In this document: positions 15,823-25,242 of the stretch, in pieces | How positions within the stretch are numbered: the first letter of the stretch is position 1 | Layout: each line of letters begins with the position of its first letter | NCBI RefSeq assembly: GCF_000426525.1 | Contig: NZ_AUFN01000010.1 | Coordinates: forward strand, 1,116,001 to 1,180,000 | Reading direction: 5' to 3' | From: Nocardioides alkalitolerans DSM 16699 | GTDB lineage: Bacteria > Actinomycetota > Actinomycetes > Propionibacteriales > Nocardioidaceae | DNA: 64,000 bases | The notes under the pieces: model-generated | What the model saw: only the letters and a program-made list of their open reading frames with translations | The model's database searches: none | Told to the model about the DNA's origin: nothing | Made by a program: the position numbers and the translations under genes

Positions 15823-17729
15823 CGCACGAGCTCCTCGGCCCGGCCTGCGAGCGGGCCGGCGATGAGCGGCAGGACGACCTCGGTGTCGTACCAGGTCGAG
15901 ACCCGGTGGACGAGGCCGTCGCGCAGCCCGATGACGTCCATGGCGGGGAAGGTGACGGGCGTCCCGTCGTGGCGGCGGCCGGTGAAGGTGATCTCGACGG
16001 CCGCCTCGTCGCCGTCCACGAGGATGCGGGTCGGGGCGTCCTCGTGCTCGGCCCACTGGGCGACGATCGCCTGGTAGAGCCGGGTGACGCGCTCGACCCC
16101 GTGGGCCTCGAGCAGCTCGCCCTGCCGGATCGAGACCTCGGGGTGCAGCACCGCGCGGAAGGCGTCCCAGTCCCGGGCGTTCACGGCGGCGAAGTAGCGT
16201 CGTACGACAGCGGCGGCCCCGTCGGCCCCGCCCTCGTCGGTCACGGTGACGGACGCCGACGCGACCTCCGTGCGCAGGCTGCGGCGCAGGACCTTGCCGT
16301 TCGCGCTGCGCGGCAGCGCCTGCGTGCGCACCTCGATGACCGACGGGATCTTGTAGCCGGCGAGGCGCAGCCGCAGCGCGGTCGCGACCGCCTCGGGCGT
16401 CAGCCCGGGGTCGTCGGTGACGACGAACGCGTACGGCGTCTCGCCCCACCGCTCGTGGGGGGCGCCGACGACGGCGCACTCGACCACGCCGCTCACCATC
16501 TCGAGCGCCCGCTCGATCTCGGCCGGCACGACGTTGATGCCGCCCGTGATGATCATGTCCTTGAGCCGGTCGACGATCGCGAGGTAGCCCTCGTCGTCCA
16601 TGGTGGCCACGTCCCCCGTGCGCAGCCACCCGTCCGTCAGCGACGCGGGGTCGGGCGCGCCGTCGCGCCAGTAGCCCGACATCACCGCCGGCCCGCGCAG
16701 CCACAGCTCGCCCGGCTCGCCGGTCGGGCACTCGGTGCCGTCCGGCGCGACCACGCGCGCCTCGGTCATCATCATCGGCCGCCCGACCGACCCGGGCTTG
16801 CGCTCGATGTCCTCCGGTCGCAGGGCCGTCGCGACGCCGGAGGACTCGGTGAGCCCGTAGCCCTGCGAGAGCCGGATGCCGCGCGAGCGCAGCACCGCCA
16901 TCAGCTCGGGCGTCACCATCGCCCCGCCCGCGGAGACCGTGTCGAGCGACGAGACGTCGGTGCGCTCGATGTCGGGGTGCAGGGCGATCGCCTGCCACAC
17001 CGCCGGCACCGCCATGAACACGGTGATCCGGTCCTCCGCGAAGCGGCGCAGCGCGCGGCCCGGGTCGAAGGCGGCGTCGGTGACGGTGAGGCCGCCGGCG
17101 ACGGTCGTCGCCAGCCACGAGGCGAGCAGTCCCGCGGAGAACGCCAGCGGGTAGGGCACGTAGGTGACGGTGCCGCGCGACCAGCCGTCGTTGACGACCC
17201 GGTCGTGCGCCATGGCGAAGATGCTGCGGTGGCTGATGGCCGCGCCGCGGGGGCGCCCCGTCGTGCCCGAGGAGTAGAGGATCGCCGCCACGTCGTCGAG
17301 CTCGCGGGTGACGCGCAGCCGCGGCCCCTCCCCCGACCAGTCGGCCGGGACCGGGTGGCGCAGCACGACGGGCAGGCGCTCGGCCACGACGGCGGCCGCG
17401 TCGGCGTACGCGTCGTCGTGCAGCAGCACGCGCGCCCCGGCGTCGGCCAGCTGGTCGGCCATCTCGAGCGGGTGGAGGCGGTGGTTGAGGGGCACCACGA
17501 CGCCGCCGGCGCCGAACGCCGCCAGCACGGCCACGCAGAACTGCCGAGAGTTGGCCATCACGACGCCGACCCGGTCGCCGGGTGCGACACCGAGGCCGAC
17601 GAGGCGGGCGGCCTCCAGCTCGGTCGCCTCCAGCAGCTGCGCCCACGTCAGGTCGCCGTGGTCGTCGCGCACCGCGGGCCGCTCCGGCCCGACCCGCGCC
17701 CAGTGCGTCACTGCCCTGAGGATGTCCAT
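15819..17729 (-). CDS. acyl-CoA synthetase fused to a C-terminal SnoaL-like domain
   Basis: A 636-residue two-domain protein. Residues 1 to about 490 are an AMP-forming acyl-CoA ligase: AILYSSGTTGRPRG (P-loop), QGYGLTESSG, GWLRTGDVATMDDEGY and PRSANGKVLRR with the C-terminal catalytic Lys. Residues about 502-636 are an NTF2/SnoaL-like domain closely matching the stand-alone protein at 25239-25652 (shared AEHED.PTR, VDG, AAVEITF, WYDT). The ligase would activate a carboxylic acid to its CoA ester; the extra domain may bind or isomerise the product. The ATG at 17729 was chosen because the longer frame crosses T site 2. Confidence 0.88.
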   Translation of the reverse strand: MDILRAVTHWARVGPERPAVRDDHGDLTWAQLLEATELEAARLVGLGVAPGDRVGVVMANSRQFCVAVLAAFGAGGVVVPLNHRLHPLEMADQLADAGARVLLHDDAYADAAAVVAERLPVVLRHPVPADWSGEGPRLRVTRELDDVAAILYSSGTTGRPRGAAISHRSIFAMAHDRVVNDGWSRGTVTYVPYPLAFSAGLLASWLATTVAGGLTVTDAAFDPGRALRRFAEDRITVFMAVPAVWQAIALHPDIERTDVSSLDTVSAGGAMVTPELMAVLRSRGIRLSQGYGLTESSGVATALRPEDIERKPGSVGRPMMMTEARVVAPDGTECPTGEPGELWLRGPAVMSGYWRDGAPDPASLTDGWLRTGDVATMDDEGYLAIVDRLKDMIITGGINVVPAEIERALEMVSGVVECAVVGAPHERWGETPYAFVVTDDPGLTPEAVATALRLRLAGYKIPSVIEVRTQALPRSANGKVLRRSLRTEVASASVTVTDEGGADGAAAVVRRYFAAVNARDWDAFRAVLHPEVSIRQGELLEAHGVERVTRLYQAIVAQWAEHEDAPTRILVDGDEAAVEITFTGRRHDGTPVTFPAMDVIGLRDGLVHRVSTWYDTEVVLPLIAGPLAGRAEELVR

Positions 17730-17780
17730 CCCGCCCACCGCCGTCTCACGTCGCTGCCGTCCTGACGCGTCGACTGTACA

Positions 17781-17798
17781 CAACCAAACGGATGGTTG
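17781..17798. promoter_or_regulatory. T site 2: predicted TetR operator
   Basis: CAACCAAACGGATGGTTG has perfect 6-base arms (CAACCA/TGGTTG). It lies 51 bases upstream of the synthetase-SnoaL start (-) and 53 bases upstream of the LLM gene (+), placing both divergent operons under one site. Confidence 0.6.
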
Positions 17799-17851
17799 CC
17801 TATGTCGAGAATCCCTGATCATAATGAGCCGGAACCCCGCGTCGACAGAGA

Positions 17852-18883
17852 GTGGTGCACCCCGTGAGCAGCGACCTCAGGCTCGGAATCGGCCTCGGCT
17901 ACTGGCAGGCCTCGCCCGCCGACGACACCGCGACCGTGCAGACCGCCGAGGCGCTGGGGTACGACGCGGTCTGGATCGGCGAGGCCTACGGGTCCGACGC
18001 GTTCACCCCGCTGACCTGGTACGCCGCGCGCACCTCCCGCATCGGCCTCGGCACGTCGATCATCCAGATCGACGCCCGCACGCCGGCCAACGCCGCGATG
18101 ACCGCCATGACCCTCGACGCGCTCAGCGGCGGCCGCCTGCGCCTGGGGCTCGGCGTCTCGGGTCCGCAGATCGTCGAGGGCTGGTACGGCCGCCCCTTCC
18201 CCAAGCCGCTGGCCCGCACCCGCGAGTACGTCGAGGTGCTGCGCGCCGTCTGGGCCCGCGAGGAGCCGCTGCGCCACGAGGGCGAGTTCTACCCGCTGCC
18301 CCACCCCGGCGGCACCGGCCTCGGCAAGCCCCTGCGCCTCATCACGGAGCCGCTGCGTCCCGACATCCCGATCTACCTCGGCGCCCAGGGCCCGAAGAAC
18401 GTCGACCTCGCCCTCGAGGTGGGCGACGGCTGGCTGCCGGCCTTCGTGCACATCGACAGCTTCGAGAAGATGTACGGCGACGTGGCCGCCCGTGCGCGTC
18501 CGGGCTTCGACATCACCGCCACCGTCAACACCTTCGTCGACGACGACCTCCCGGCCGCCTTCCGCCGGGCGAAGAGGCCGCTGGCCTGGTACGTCGGCGG
18601 CATGGGCGCCAAGGGCGCCAACTTCCACTTCGACGCGATCACGCGGGCCGGGTACGGCGACGTGGCCCAGGACGTGCAGGACCTCTTCCTCGCCGGCCGC
18701 CGCGAGGAGGCCGTCGACGCCATCCCCGACGAGCTCGTCGACGGCACCTCGCTGATCGGTCCGCCCGGCCGGATCCGGGAGCGTCTCCAGCTGTGGCGCG
18801 ACTCCCCCGTCAGCTCGGTGATCCTCATGGAGCTGCGCGACGAGGACGCGCTGCGGGCCCTGGCGGCGGAGGTCGGGCTGTGA
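17852..18883 (+). CDS. LLM-class (luciferase-like) oxidoreductase, probably F420-dependent
   Basis: A 343-residue TIM-barrel protein. The N-terminal LGIGLGYW, RIGLGTSIIQIDARTPANAAM and LRLGLGVSGPQIVEGW segments are typical of LLM enzymes in actinomycetes, many of which use coenzyme F420 for hydride transfer. It resembles the 31683-32726 enzyme along most of its length, so they are paralogues. GTG at 17852, 17855 and 17864 are all possible starts and none has a strong ribosome-binding site. It is co-translated with the acyl-CoA synthetase that follows (GTGA overlap), linking the redox step to a CoA-activated acid. Confidence 0.84.
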   Translation: MVHPVSSDLRLGIGLGYWQASPADDTATVQTAEALGYDAVWIGEAYGSDAFTPLTWYAARTSRIGLGTSIIQIDARTPANAAMTAMTLDALSGGRLRLGLGVSGPQIVEGWYGRPFPKPLARTREYVEVLRAVWAREEPLRHEGEFYPLPHPGGTGLGKPLRLITEPLRPDIPIYLGAQGPKNVDLALEVGDGWLPAFVHIDSFEKMYGDVAARARPGFDITATVNTFVDDDLPAAFRRAKRPLAWYVGGMGAKGANFHFDAITRAGYGDVAQDVQDLFLAGRREEAVDAIPDELVDGTSLIGPPGRIRERLQLWRDSPVSSVILMELRDEDALRALAAEVGL

Positions 18884-20496
18884 GCCCCGACCGCACGGGC
18901 ACCGACCCCACGGGCACCGACGCCGGCACGGGCACCGCGGCCGGTGCCGTGCGGGACCGTCCGACCGCTCGCGACCTGGCGTACCGCCCCGGGGTCGCCA
19001 CCTGGATCACCCGGCACGCCGACCGGTTGCCGACGAAGCCGGCGCTCGTGCTCGACGGGGTCACCCTCACCTACCGCGACCTCGAGACCCGCACCTGGCA
19101 GGTGGCGCGCACCCTGCGCGCCCTCGGCGTCCGGGTCGGCGACCGGGTCGGCCTGCTGCACGACAACCACGCCGAGTTCCTGCCGGTCACGCTGGCGATC
19201 CTCCGGCTGGGCGCCATCTACGTGCCGCTCAACGCCCGCCTCGCCGACGACGAGATCGCCGCGCTCGTCGCCGACAGCCGCCCGTCGGTCCTCGTCACGC
19301 AGGAGGCGAGGCTCCCGCGGGCGACCGCACTGGCCGACGGCCGGGCGGACCTCGTCGTCCGCACCACCGACGGCCCGGACTGGCCCGGCGTCGACGCACC
19401 CGCCGACCCGTTCGACGTGGGCGCCTTCGACGAGGACTCCCCCGCCGGGCTCTTCTACACCTCCGGCACCACGGGCCTGCCGAAGGGCGCGATCATCACC
19501 CACCGCAACATCGCCTCGGTGGCGACGTCGCTCGCGGTCGACCTGGGGTTCGACCGCGACGACCGTCCCCTGGTCTCGCTGCCGATCAGCGTGTCGGGCG
19601 CGATGCTCGCCGGAGTGCTGCCGTTCCTCCACCTGGGCTGCAGCATCCGGCTGCTCGAGGTGGCGACGCCCGAGCTCATCGCCGCGGCGATCCGCGACTA
19701 CCGGCCGTCGTACATGGCAAGCGTGCCGACCGTCTTCAAGGCGCTGCTCGACCACCCCTCGTTCGACGACCTCGACCTCAGCTGCTTCCAGCGGGTGCTG
19801 TCGGCGGCGGCGTCGATGCCGGTGAGCCTCATCGAGCGGTTCCGCGAGCGCGGCCTCGAGGTCTTCGTGCAGGGCTACGGCCTCACGGAGTCGTGCGGCT
19901 TCTCCACGTGCCTCATGCCCGAGGACGCCCTGCGCAAGGTCGGCTCCATCGGCCGACCCCTGATGTACAGCGACGTGCGGGTGCTCGTCGGCGACCGCGA
20001 GGCCGAGCCCGGCGAGATCGGGGAGCTGTGCGTCTCGGGCCCGTCGATCATGGCGGGCTACTGGGAGCGTCCCGACGAGCGGCCGATCGTCGACGGCTGG
20101 CTGCGCACCGGCGACCTGGGGCACGCCGACGCCGAGGGCTACCTCTACGTCACCGGCCGGCTCAAGGACATGGTGATCACGGGCGGCTACAACGTCTATC
20201 CCGCCGAGGTCGAGAACGTCGTCTACCAGCTGCCGGGGGTCGCCGAGGCCGCCGTCATCGGGGTGCCCGACGAGCGGTGGGGCGAGCGCGTCGTCGCCGT
20301 CGTCCGCGCCCGGCCCGACGCCGCACCCGACGCGGTCACCGCCGCGACCGTCGGCGCGCTCTGCGCCCGCCACCTCGCCGACTACAAGCGGCCCAAGGAG
20401 GTGCTCGTCGTGACCACCCCGCTGCCGGTGAACCCGACGGGCAAGATCGTCAAGGCACGCCTGCGGACGGCGTACGCCGAGGGCTCGCTGGCCTGA
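18880..20496 (+). CDS. AMP-forming acyl-CoA synthetase (FadD-like)
   Basis: A 538-residue acid:CoA ligase. Visible motifs are LFYTSGTTGLPKGAIITH, VQGYGLTESCGFST, GWLRTGDLGHADAEGY, GRLKDMVITGGYNVYPAEVE and NPTGKIVKARLR with the catalytic Lys. The first 28 residues are a Thr/Gly/Asp-rich low-complexity tail not part of the fold. The GTG start at 18880 overlaps the LLM gene stop. It is one of five ligases in the window, suggesting several acid intermediates or substrates of different size. Confidence 0.9.
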   Translation: MSPDRTGTDPTGTDAGTGTAAGAVRDRPTARDLAYRPGVATWITRHADRLPTKPALVLDGVTLTYRDLETRTWQVARTLRALGVRVGDRVGLLHDNHAEFLPVTLAILRLGAIYVPLNARLADDEIAALVADSRPSVLVTQEARLPRATALADGRADLVVRTTDGPDWPGVDAPADPFDVGAFDEDSPAGLFYTSGTTGLPKGAIITHRNIASVATSLAVDLGFDRDDRPLVSLPISVSGAMLAGVLPFLHLGCSIRLLEVATPELIAAAIRDYRPSYMASVPTVFKALLDHPSFDDLDLSCFQRVLSAAASMPVSLIERFRERGLEVFVQGYGLTESCGFSTCLMPEDALRKVGSIGRPLMYSDVRVLVGDREAEPGEIGELCVSGPSIMAGYWERPDERPIVDGWLRTGDLGHADAEGYLYVTGRLKDMVITGGYNVYPAEVENVVYQLPGVAEAAVIGVPDERWGERVVAVVRARPDAAPDAVTAATVGALCARHLADYKRPKEVLVVTTPLPVNPTGKIVKARLRTAYAEGSLA

Positions 20497-20515
20497 GGGG
20501 CAGCGGGCGGGGCCG

Positions 20516-20959
20516 TCAGGCGGGGTCGCGCACGGCCCACGTGCCGGTGGCGACGGCGCAGAGGCGCCCGGTCGCGTCGGTGATGCGCACGTGCGGCACG
20601 ACGGCCCGCCCACCCCGGCGCAGGACCTCGACCCGCAGCTCGAGCGGGCTCTCGACCGCCGGGGCCATGAAGTGCATCGTCAGGTCGGTGGTGGCCACCG
20701 CCGCGCCGGGGGCGCTCGTCGACGTGACGGCCACACCGGCGGTGACGTCGGCGGCAGCCAGCAGCACGCCTCCGTTGACGGCGCCGCCCGGGTTGCGCTG
20801 CTCGTCGCGCACCGCGAGCACGCTCCGCACCCGGCCGGGCTCGAGGTCGACGCACTCGACCCCGATCCAGCGGATCGTGGCGAGCTCGTTGAACCAGGTG
20901 CGGAAGCCCTCGAGGTCGGCGACGTCGGGGCGCGGGGCGTCCTGTCGCACGACGTCCAT
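20516..20959 (-). CDS. PaaI-type hot-dog thioesterase
   Basis: A 147-residue single hot-dog-fold protein resembling PaaI/YbgC-like acyl-CoA thioesterases: GAVNGGVLLAAADVTAGVA forms the central helix and TTDLTMHFMAPAV the following strand. The His often found before GG in this family is Asn here. It probably hydrolyses stalled acyl-CoA esters to free CoA. Its ATG overlaps the hydratase stop by one base (TGATG), making it the last gene of the operon starting at 23324. Confidence 0.8.
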   Translation of the reverse strand: MDVVRQDAPRPDVADLEGFRTWFNELATIRWIGVECVDLEPGRVRSVLAVRDEQRNPGGAVNGGVLLAAADVTAGVAVTSTSAPGAAVATTDLTMHFMAPAVESPLELRVEVLRRGGRAVVPHVRITDATGRLCAVATGTWAVRDPA

Positions 20960-21777
20960 CAGTGGTCCCGGAAGACGGCGGGGCGGCGCTCGGCGAACGC
21001 CCGACCGCCCTCGGCGAAGTCGTCGGTGGCGGTCATCATCACCTGGGTGCGGTTCTCGACCTCCAGGTGCTGGCGCAGGGCGAGACCGTCGCGCGAGAGG
21101 TTGAGCAGCGACTTGGTCATGCGGGTGGTGAACGGGGCGACCCGGCACATCTCCTCGGCGACCGCGATCGCCGTGCCCCTGGCCTCGCCCGCCCCGACCA
21201 GGCGCGAGACGAGCCCGGCGGCGAGCGCCTCCTCGCCCCCGAGGTCGCGGCCCGTGAGCAGCATCTCCGAGGCCCGCTCGAAGCCGATGATGCGTGGCAG
21301 GAACCACGACGAGCCCATGTCGCCGCCGGAGACGCCGAGCCGCACGAAGGCCGCGCTGAACCGCACGTCCTCCTCGGCCACCCGCACGTCGGACGCGCAG
21401 GCGAGCGAGAGCCCGCCGCCGGCGGCGACGCCGTGCACCGCGGCGACGACGGGCTGCGGGATGTCGCGCAGCTTCGTGATGACGCGCGCCACCACCTCCT
21501 GGATCGCGTACGTCGCCTGCACCTGGCCCGTGCCGTCGACCCAGCGGTCACCGGCGAGCTGGCCCTTGAGGTCCATGCCGGCGCAGAAGGCCCGGCCCCG
21601 ACCGGCCAGCACCACGACGCGCTGGTCGTAGTCGTACATGAGCTCGTCGAGCAGCTCGTCGAACCGGCGCAGCAGACCGTGCGAGAGGGCGTTGAGGCGC
21701 TCGGGCCGGTCGAGCGTCAGGACGGTGACCGGACCGAGGCGCTCGACGTCGATCGACGTCGGGTCGGCGGGCTTCAC
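20959..21777 (-). CDS. enoyl-CoA hydratase/isomerase family protein
   Basis: A 272-residue crotonase-fold protein. Oxyanion segments FCAGMDLKG and GVAAGGGLSLAC are intact. Neither classical catalytic Glu is obvious: the first position is Leu in GGGLSLA and the second region reads FVRLGVSGGDMGSSW, with an acidic Asp instead. It may be an isomerase, a hydrolase or a hydratase using a different residue. The GTG start at 21777 overlaps the ligase stop by four bases. Placed between acyl-CoA ligase and thioesterase under T site 3. Confidence 0.84.
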   Translation of the reverse strand: MKPADPTSIDVERLGPVTVLTLDRPERLNALSHGLLRRFDELLDELMYDYDQRVVVLAGRGRAFCAGMDLKGQLAGDRWVDGTGQVQATYAIQEVVARVITKLRDIPQPVVAAVHGVAAGGGLSLACASDVRVAEEDVRFSAAFVRLGVSGGDMGSSWFLPRIIGFERASEMLLTGRDLGGEEALAAGLVSRLVGAGEARGTAIAVAEEMCRVAPFTTRMTKSLLNLSRDGLALRQHLEVENRTQVMMTATDDFAEGGRAFAERRPAVFRDH

Positions 21778-23324
21778 GCTCCCGCCCCGGTGGTCGCCGC
21801 GGCGGTGACGGCGTCGGCCGCCAGCAGGTCGGCCCGCAGCTCGCGCTTGAGGATCTTGCCGCTCATGCCGCGCGGCAGGGGCTGGTCGCGCAGCTCGAGC
21901 CGACGCGGCCGCTTGTACGTCGCGAGCGAGCCCGCGGCGTACGCCGTCAGCGCCTCGATGTCGAGGCCCGGGTTGCTGCTGACGACGCAGGCGACGGGGG
22001 TCTCGCCCCAGCGCTCGTCGGGCACGCCGACCACCGCGACCTCGAGCACGTCGGGGTGCTGGGCGAGCACCGACTCGATCTCGGCCGGGTAGACGTTGAG
22101 GCCGCCGGAGATGATGAGGTCCTTCGAGCGGTCGACGATCCGGAAGTAGCCGTCCTCGTCGACGGTCGCGAGGTCGCCGGTGTGCAGCCACCCGTCGCGG
22201 ATGGTGGCCGCGGTCGCCGAGGGGTTGCGCCAGTACTCCTTGAGCACGCAGGTGCCCCCGAGCAGCAGCTCGCCGGCCTCGCCGGGGGCGCACGGCCGGC
22301 CGAGCCCGTCGACGACCTTGGCCTCCTGGCCCCAGAGCGGGAGGCCGACCGAGCCGGGACGGCGCAGGGCCTCGTGGGCCTGCAGCTCGAGGTTGAGGCC
22401 GGAGCCCTCGGTGAGGCCGTACGCGTTGACGAGGCCGACGCCGCGCGAGTGGTAGAGCCGCAGCAGGTGCTCGGGCACGGCGGCGCCGCCCACCTTCGCG
22501 ACGCGCAGGCCCGTCAGGTCCGCCTCCGCGAAGCGGGGCTCGGCGGCCAGCCGCTCGAGGATCACGGGCACGACGCCGATGAAGCTGACGCCGAGGGTCT
22601 CGATGTCGTCGAGCAGTCGCGCGGGGTCGAACTCGTTGCGGATGACGATCGAGCCGCCGCAGCGCAGGAACGGGATGGCGAAGGAGACGCCGGCGCCGGT
22701 GAAGGCCAGGGGCACCGTGACGATCGCGCGGTCGTGGAAGCCGAGCGCGTCGACGGTGATCGCGCTGGCCGCGACGCCCTCCATGTTGGCGTGCGTGAGC
22801 ACGGCACCCTTCGCCTTGCCGGTCGTGCCGCTCGTGTAGCAGATCATCAGCGGGTCCTCGGGGTGCACGTCGAGGTCCTCGGTGAGCAGCCCGTGCCGGC
22901 GCAGCTCGTCGAGCCCGCGCCCGCCCTCGGGCGGCTCGCCGACGAAGAAGATGCGCGCGCCCCCCACGAGCTCCTCCAGCACCGGCAGCACGGGCACGAA
23001 GTCGGGGTCGGTGACGACGGCGGCGAGCTCGGCGTCGTCCGCGACGTCACGCAGCTCGGGGCCGGTCAGCAGCGGGTTGAGCGGCACGAAGATCGCGCCG
23101 ATGCGGGCGCACGCCAGCACGACCTCGAAGTGCTCGGGCGCGTTGCGCATCAGCCCGCCCACGCGGTCGCCCTTGACGACGCCCTCCGCCACCAGGCCGG
23201 CAGCGATCTCGGCACACCCGCGCTCGAGCTCGCCCCAGGTGCGTCCACCCCCGTCGGCGAGGAGAGCGGGGCGGTCGGCCCCGAAGCGTGCCCAGTGACG
23301 TGCCCATGCGCTGATCCCGGTCAT
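21774..23324 (-). CDS. AMP-forming acyl-CoA synthetase (FadD-like)
   Basis: A 516-residue acid:CoA ligase with MICYTSGTTGKAKGAVLTH, NAYGLTEGSGLN, GWLHTGDLATVDEDGY, DRSKDLIISGGLNVYPAEIE and MSGKILKREL. It leads a three-gene operon (ligase, crotonase, thioesterase) that is divergent from the 3-hydroxyacyl-CoA dehydrogenase. T site 3 begins only 13 bases before the ATG at 23324, which leaves little room for an untranslated leader; the transcript may be leaderless. The acid substrate is unknown. Confidence 0.9.
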   Translation of the reverse strand: MTGISAWARHWARFGADRPALLADGGGRTWGELERGCAEIAAGLVAEGVVKGDRVGGLMRNAPEHFEVVLACARIGAIFVPLNPLLTGPELRDVADDAELAAVVTDPDFVPVLPVLEELVGGARIFFVGEPPEGGRGLDELRRHGLLTEDLDVHPEDPLMICYTSGTTGKAKGAVLTHANMEGVAASAITVDALGFHDRAIVTVPLAFTGAGVSFAIPFLRCGGSIVIRNEFDPARLLDDIETLGVSFIGVVPVILERLAAEPRFAEADLTGLRVAKVGGAAVPEHLLRLYHSRGVGLVNAYGLTEGSGLNLELQAHEALRRPGSVGLPLWGQEAKVVDGLGRPCAPGEAGELLLGGTCVLKEYWRNPSATAATIRDGWLHTGDLATVDEDGYFRIVDRSKDLIISGGLNVYPAEIESVLAQHPDVLEVAVVGVPDERWGETPVACVVSSNPGLDIEALTAYAAGSLATYKRPRRLELRDQPLPRGMSGKILKRELRADLLAADAVTAAATTGAGA

Positions 23325-23336
23325 GGTTGCGTAAAC

Positions 23337-23352
23337 TACCAATCGGTTGGTA
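23337..23352. promoter_or_regulatory. T site 3: predicted TetR operator
   Basis: TACCAATCGGTTGGTA has perfect 6-base arms. It lies between the divergent ligase (-) and dehydrogenase (+) operons. On the minus strand it is followed by TTGGTAGTTTACG, very like TTGGTAGTGTTCG after T site 6. Confidence 0.65.
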
Positions 23353-23450
23353 CGTTCGTCAACGACGCGACGGCCCCGCGTCGCTCCACCCGCGGCGCTC
23401 ACCGCCGCCCCTCGCAGGGTCGACAACCACAGCCAGAGAGGCACTTCTCG

Positions 23451-24332
23451 ATGAGTGATTCCGCGACGAGCATTGACAAGGTGATGGTGGTCGGCGGCGG
23501 CGGCCAGATGGGCAACGGCATCGCCCAGGTGGCGGCGGTCGCCGGCCTGGAGGTCACGCTGGTGGACCTCGACCAGGGCGACCTCGACCGCGGCATCGGC
23601 CGCATCGAGCGCAGCCTGGAGCGGCTGGTCCGCAAGGAGCAGCTGAGCGACACGGAGGCCAAGGAGGCGCGCGAGCGCATCACCACGAGCACCGACCTCG
23701 AGGGCACCGCCCGCGACACCGACCACGCGATCGAGTCGATCGTGGAGGACGTCGACGTCAAGCGCGACGTGTTCCGCCGCCTCGACGCCGTGGCCCGCCC
23801 CGACGTGATCCTGGCGTCGAACACGTCGCAGTTCGCGATCTCCGCGATCGCCGCCGCGACGGGCCGGCCCGACCGGGTCGTCGGCACCCACTGGTTCAAC
23901 CCGCCGCCGGTCATGCGCCTCATCGAGATCGTGCGCGGCGTCGAGACCAGCGACGACACGGTGGAGAAGATGCAGGCGCTGGCGCAGCGCTACGGCAAGG
24001 AGACCATCGTCTGCCAGAAGGACACCCAGGGCTTCCTGACGTCCCGGCTGATCATGGCCCTCATCGCCGAGTCGATGCGGATCGTCGAGGAGGGCATCGC
24101 CTCCCCCGAGGACGTCAACCGCGCCTGCCAGCTCGCGTTCAACCACGCCATGGGTCCCCTGCAGACCGTCGACCTCGGCGGCCTCGACACCTACATCAAG
24201 GCGTCCGAGGCCATGGCGCACCACTACGGCGACCGGTTCAAGCCGACGCAGCAGGTGCGTGCGCTCGTCAACGCCGGCCACTACGGCTACAAGACCGGAC
24301 GCGGTTTCAGTGACTACGGCACGGCTCAGTAG
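23451..24332 (+). CDS. 3-hydroxybutyryl-CoA dehydrogenase family protein
   Basis: A 293-residue enzyme oxidising an (S)-3-hydroxyacyl-CoA to the 3-oxo form with NAD. The Rossmann loop GGGGQMGNGIA is at about 15-25, and SNTSQFAISAIA, GTHWFNPPPVMRLIEIV and the C-terminal GPLQTVDLGGLDTY are typical of the family. A stretch of charged helix between 60 and 75 is usual. AGAGAGG lies 9 bases before the ATG. It leads an operon with TesB-like and SnoaL-like genes, divergent from the ligase operon with T site 3 between. Confidence 0.92.
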   Translation: MSDSATSIDKVMVVGGGGQMGNGIAQVAAVAGLEVTLVDLDQGDLDRGIGRIERSLERLVRKEQLSDTEAKEARERITTSTDLEGTARDTDHAIESIVEDVDVKRDVFRRLDAVARPDVILASNTSQFAISAIAAATGRPDRVVGTHWFNPPPVMRLIEIVRGVETSDDTVEKMQALAQRYGKETIVCQKDTQGFLTSRLIMALIAESMRIVEEGIASPEDVNRACQLAFNHAMGPLQTVDLGGLDTYIKASEAMAHHYGDRFKPTQQVRALVNAGHYGYKTGRGFSDYGTAQ

Positions 24333-25242
24333 TCCCACCCTCGTGCCGGGCACGCCGCACCCGGCGGCCGACGCCCTCGACGAGCTCGTGTCCCTGCTGC
24401 GCCCCCGGCGCCAGGGCGCGGGCTCGTTCCGCGGCGAGGCGCCCCGGGTGCAGTGGGGGGTCCCGTACGGCGGGCTCCTCGTCGCCCAGGCCCTCGCCGC
24501 GGCGTCGACCTCGGTACGCGAGGGCCAGTGGATCCGCAGCCTGCACGCCTACATGGTGCAGGTCGGCGTCGGCAGCGAGCCCGTCGACATCGACGTCCAC
24601 CGCGTGCACGACGGCCGCTCCAGCGCCTGGCGCTCGATCGAGGTCATCCAGCACGAGCGGCTGCTGCTGCGCATGGACGCCCTCTTCGCGACCGACGCCG
24701 AGGGGCCCTCCCACCAGGCGGCGGCCCCCGTCGTACCCGACCCGGAGACCCTCGAGAACGTCGGCGCGACGCTGGCGTCGTACGACGACACCTTCCGGCC
24801 GTGGGACGAGCGCTCGCCCTTCGACCTGCGCTACGTCACGCCGCCCCCGCGCCTGCACACCTCGGGCGAGGCCCGCACGACCGCCTGGCTCGGCGCCACG
24901 GCACCGCCCCCGGAGGACCGGGCCCTCGCCGGCGCGCTGCTCGCCTACGCCAGCGACCACTGCATGCTGGACTCGAGCCTGCAGCCCCACGGGCTGTGGT
25001 TCGGTGAGGGCTCCGCGTCGGGGTTCTCGCTCGACCACAGCATGTGGTTCCACGCGCCCGCCCGGGTCGACGACTGGATCCTGATGGACCAGCGCTCCCC
25101 CGGCATGCGCGACGGCCGCGCCCTCGGGACGGCCGACCTGTACTCCCGCGGCGGCGAGCTGCTCGCCACCGTCACCCAGCTGGGCAGCATCCGCCCGCCC
25201 CGCAGCAGCCGCCCCACGCCCACCCCGGAGGAGACCCGATGA
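24310..25242 (+). CDS. acyl-CoA thioesterase II (TesB-like)
   Basis: A double hot-dog thioesterase of about 310 residues. The family regions are visible: FRGEAPRVQWGVPYGGLLVAQAL near the N-terminus, and LAYASDHCMLDSSLQPHG and SLDHSMWFHAPARVDDWILMDQRSP in the second half, containing the conserved Asp and the terminal hot-dog. The start is uncertain; GTG 24310 overlaps the dehydrogenase gene by 23 bases, and GTG 24343 is an alternative. It probably releases CoA from dead-end acyl-CoAs. Confidence 0.85.
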   Translation: MTTARLSSPTLVPGTPHPAADALDELVSLLRPRRQGAGSFRGEAPRVQWGVPYGGLLVAQALAAASTSVREGQWIRSLHAYMVQVGVGSEPVDIDVHRVHDGRSSAWRSIEVIQHERLLLRMDALFATDAEGPSHQAAAPVVPDPETLENVGATLASYDDTFRPWDERSPFDLRYVTPPPRLHTSGEARTTAWLGATAPPPEDRALAGALLAYASDHCMLDSSLQPHGLWFGEGSASGFSLDHSMWFHAPARVDDWILMDQRSPGMRDGRALGTADLYSRGGELLATVTQLGSIRPPRSSRPTPTPEETR

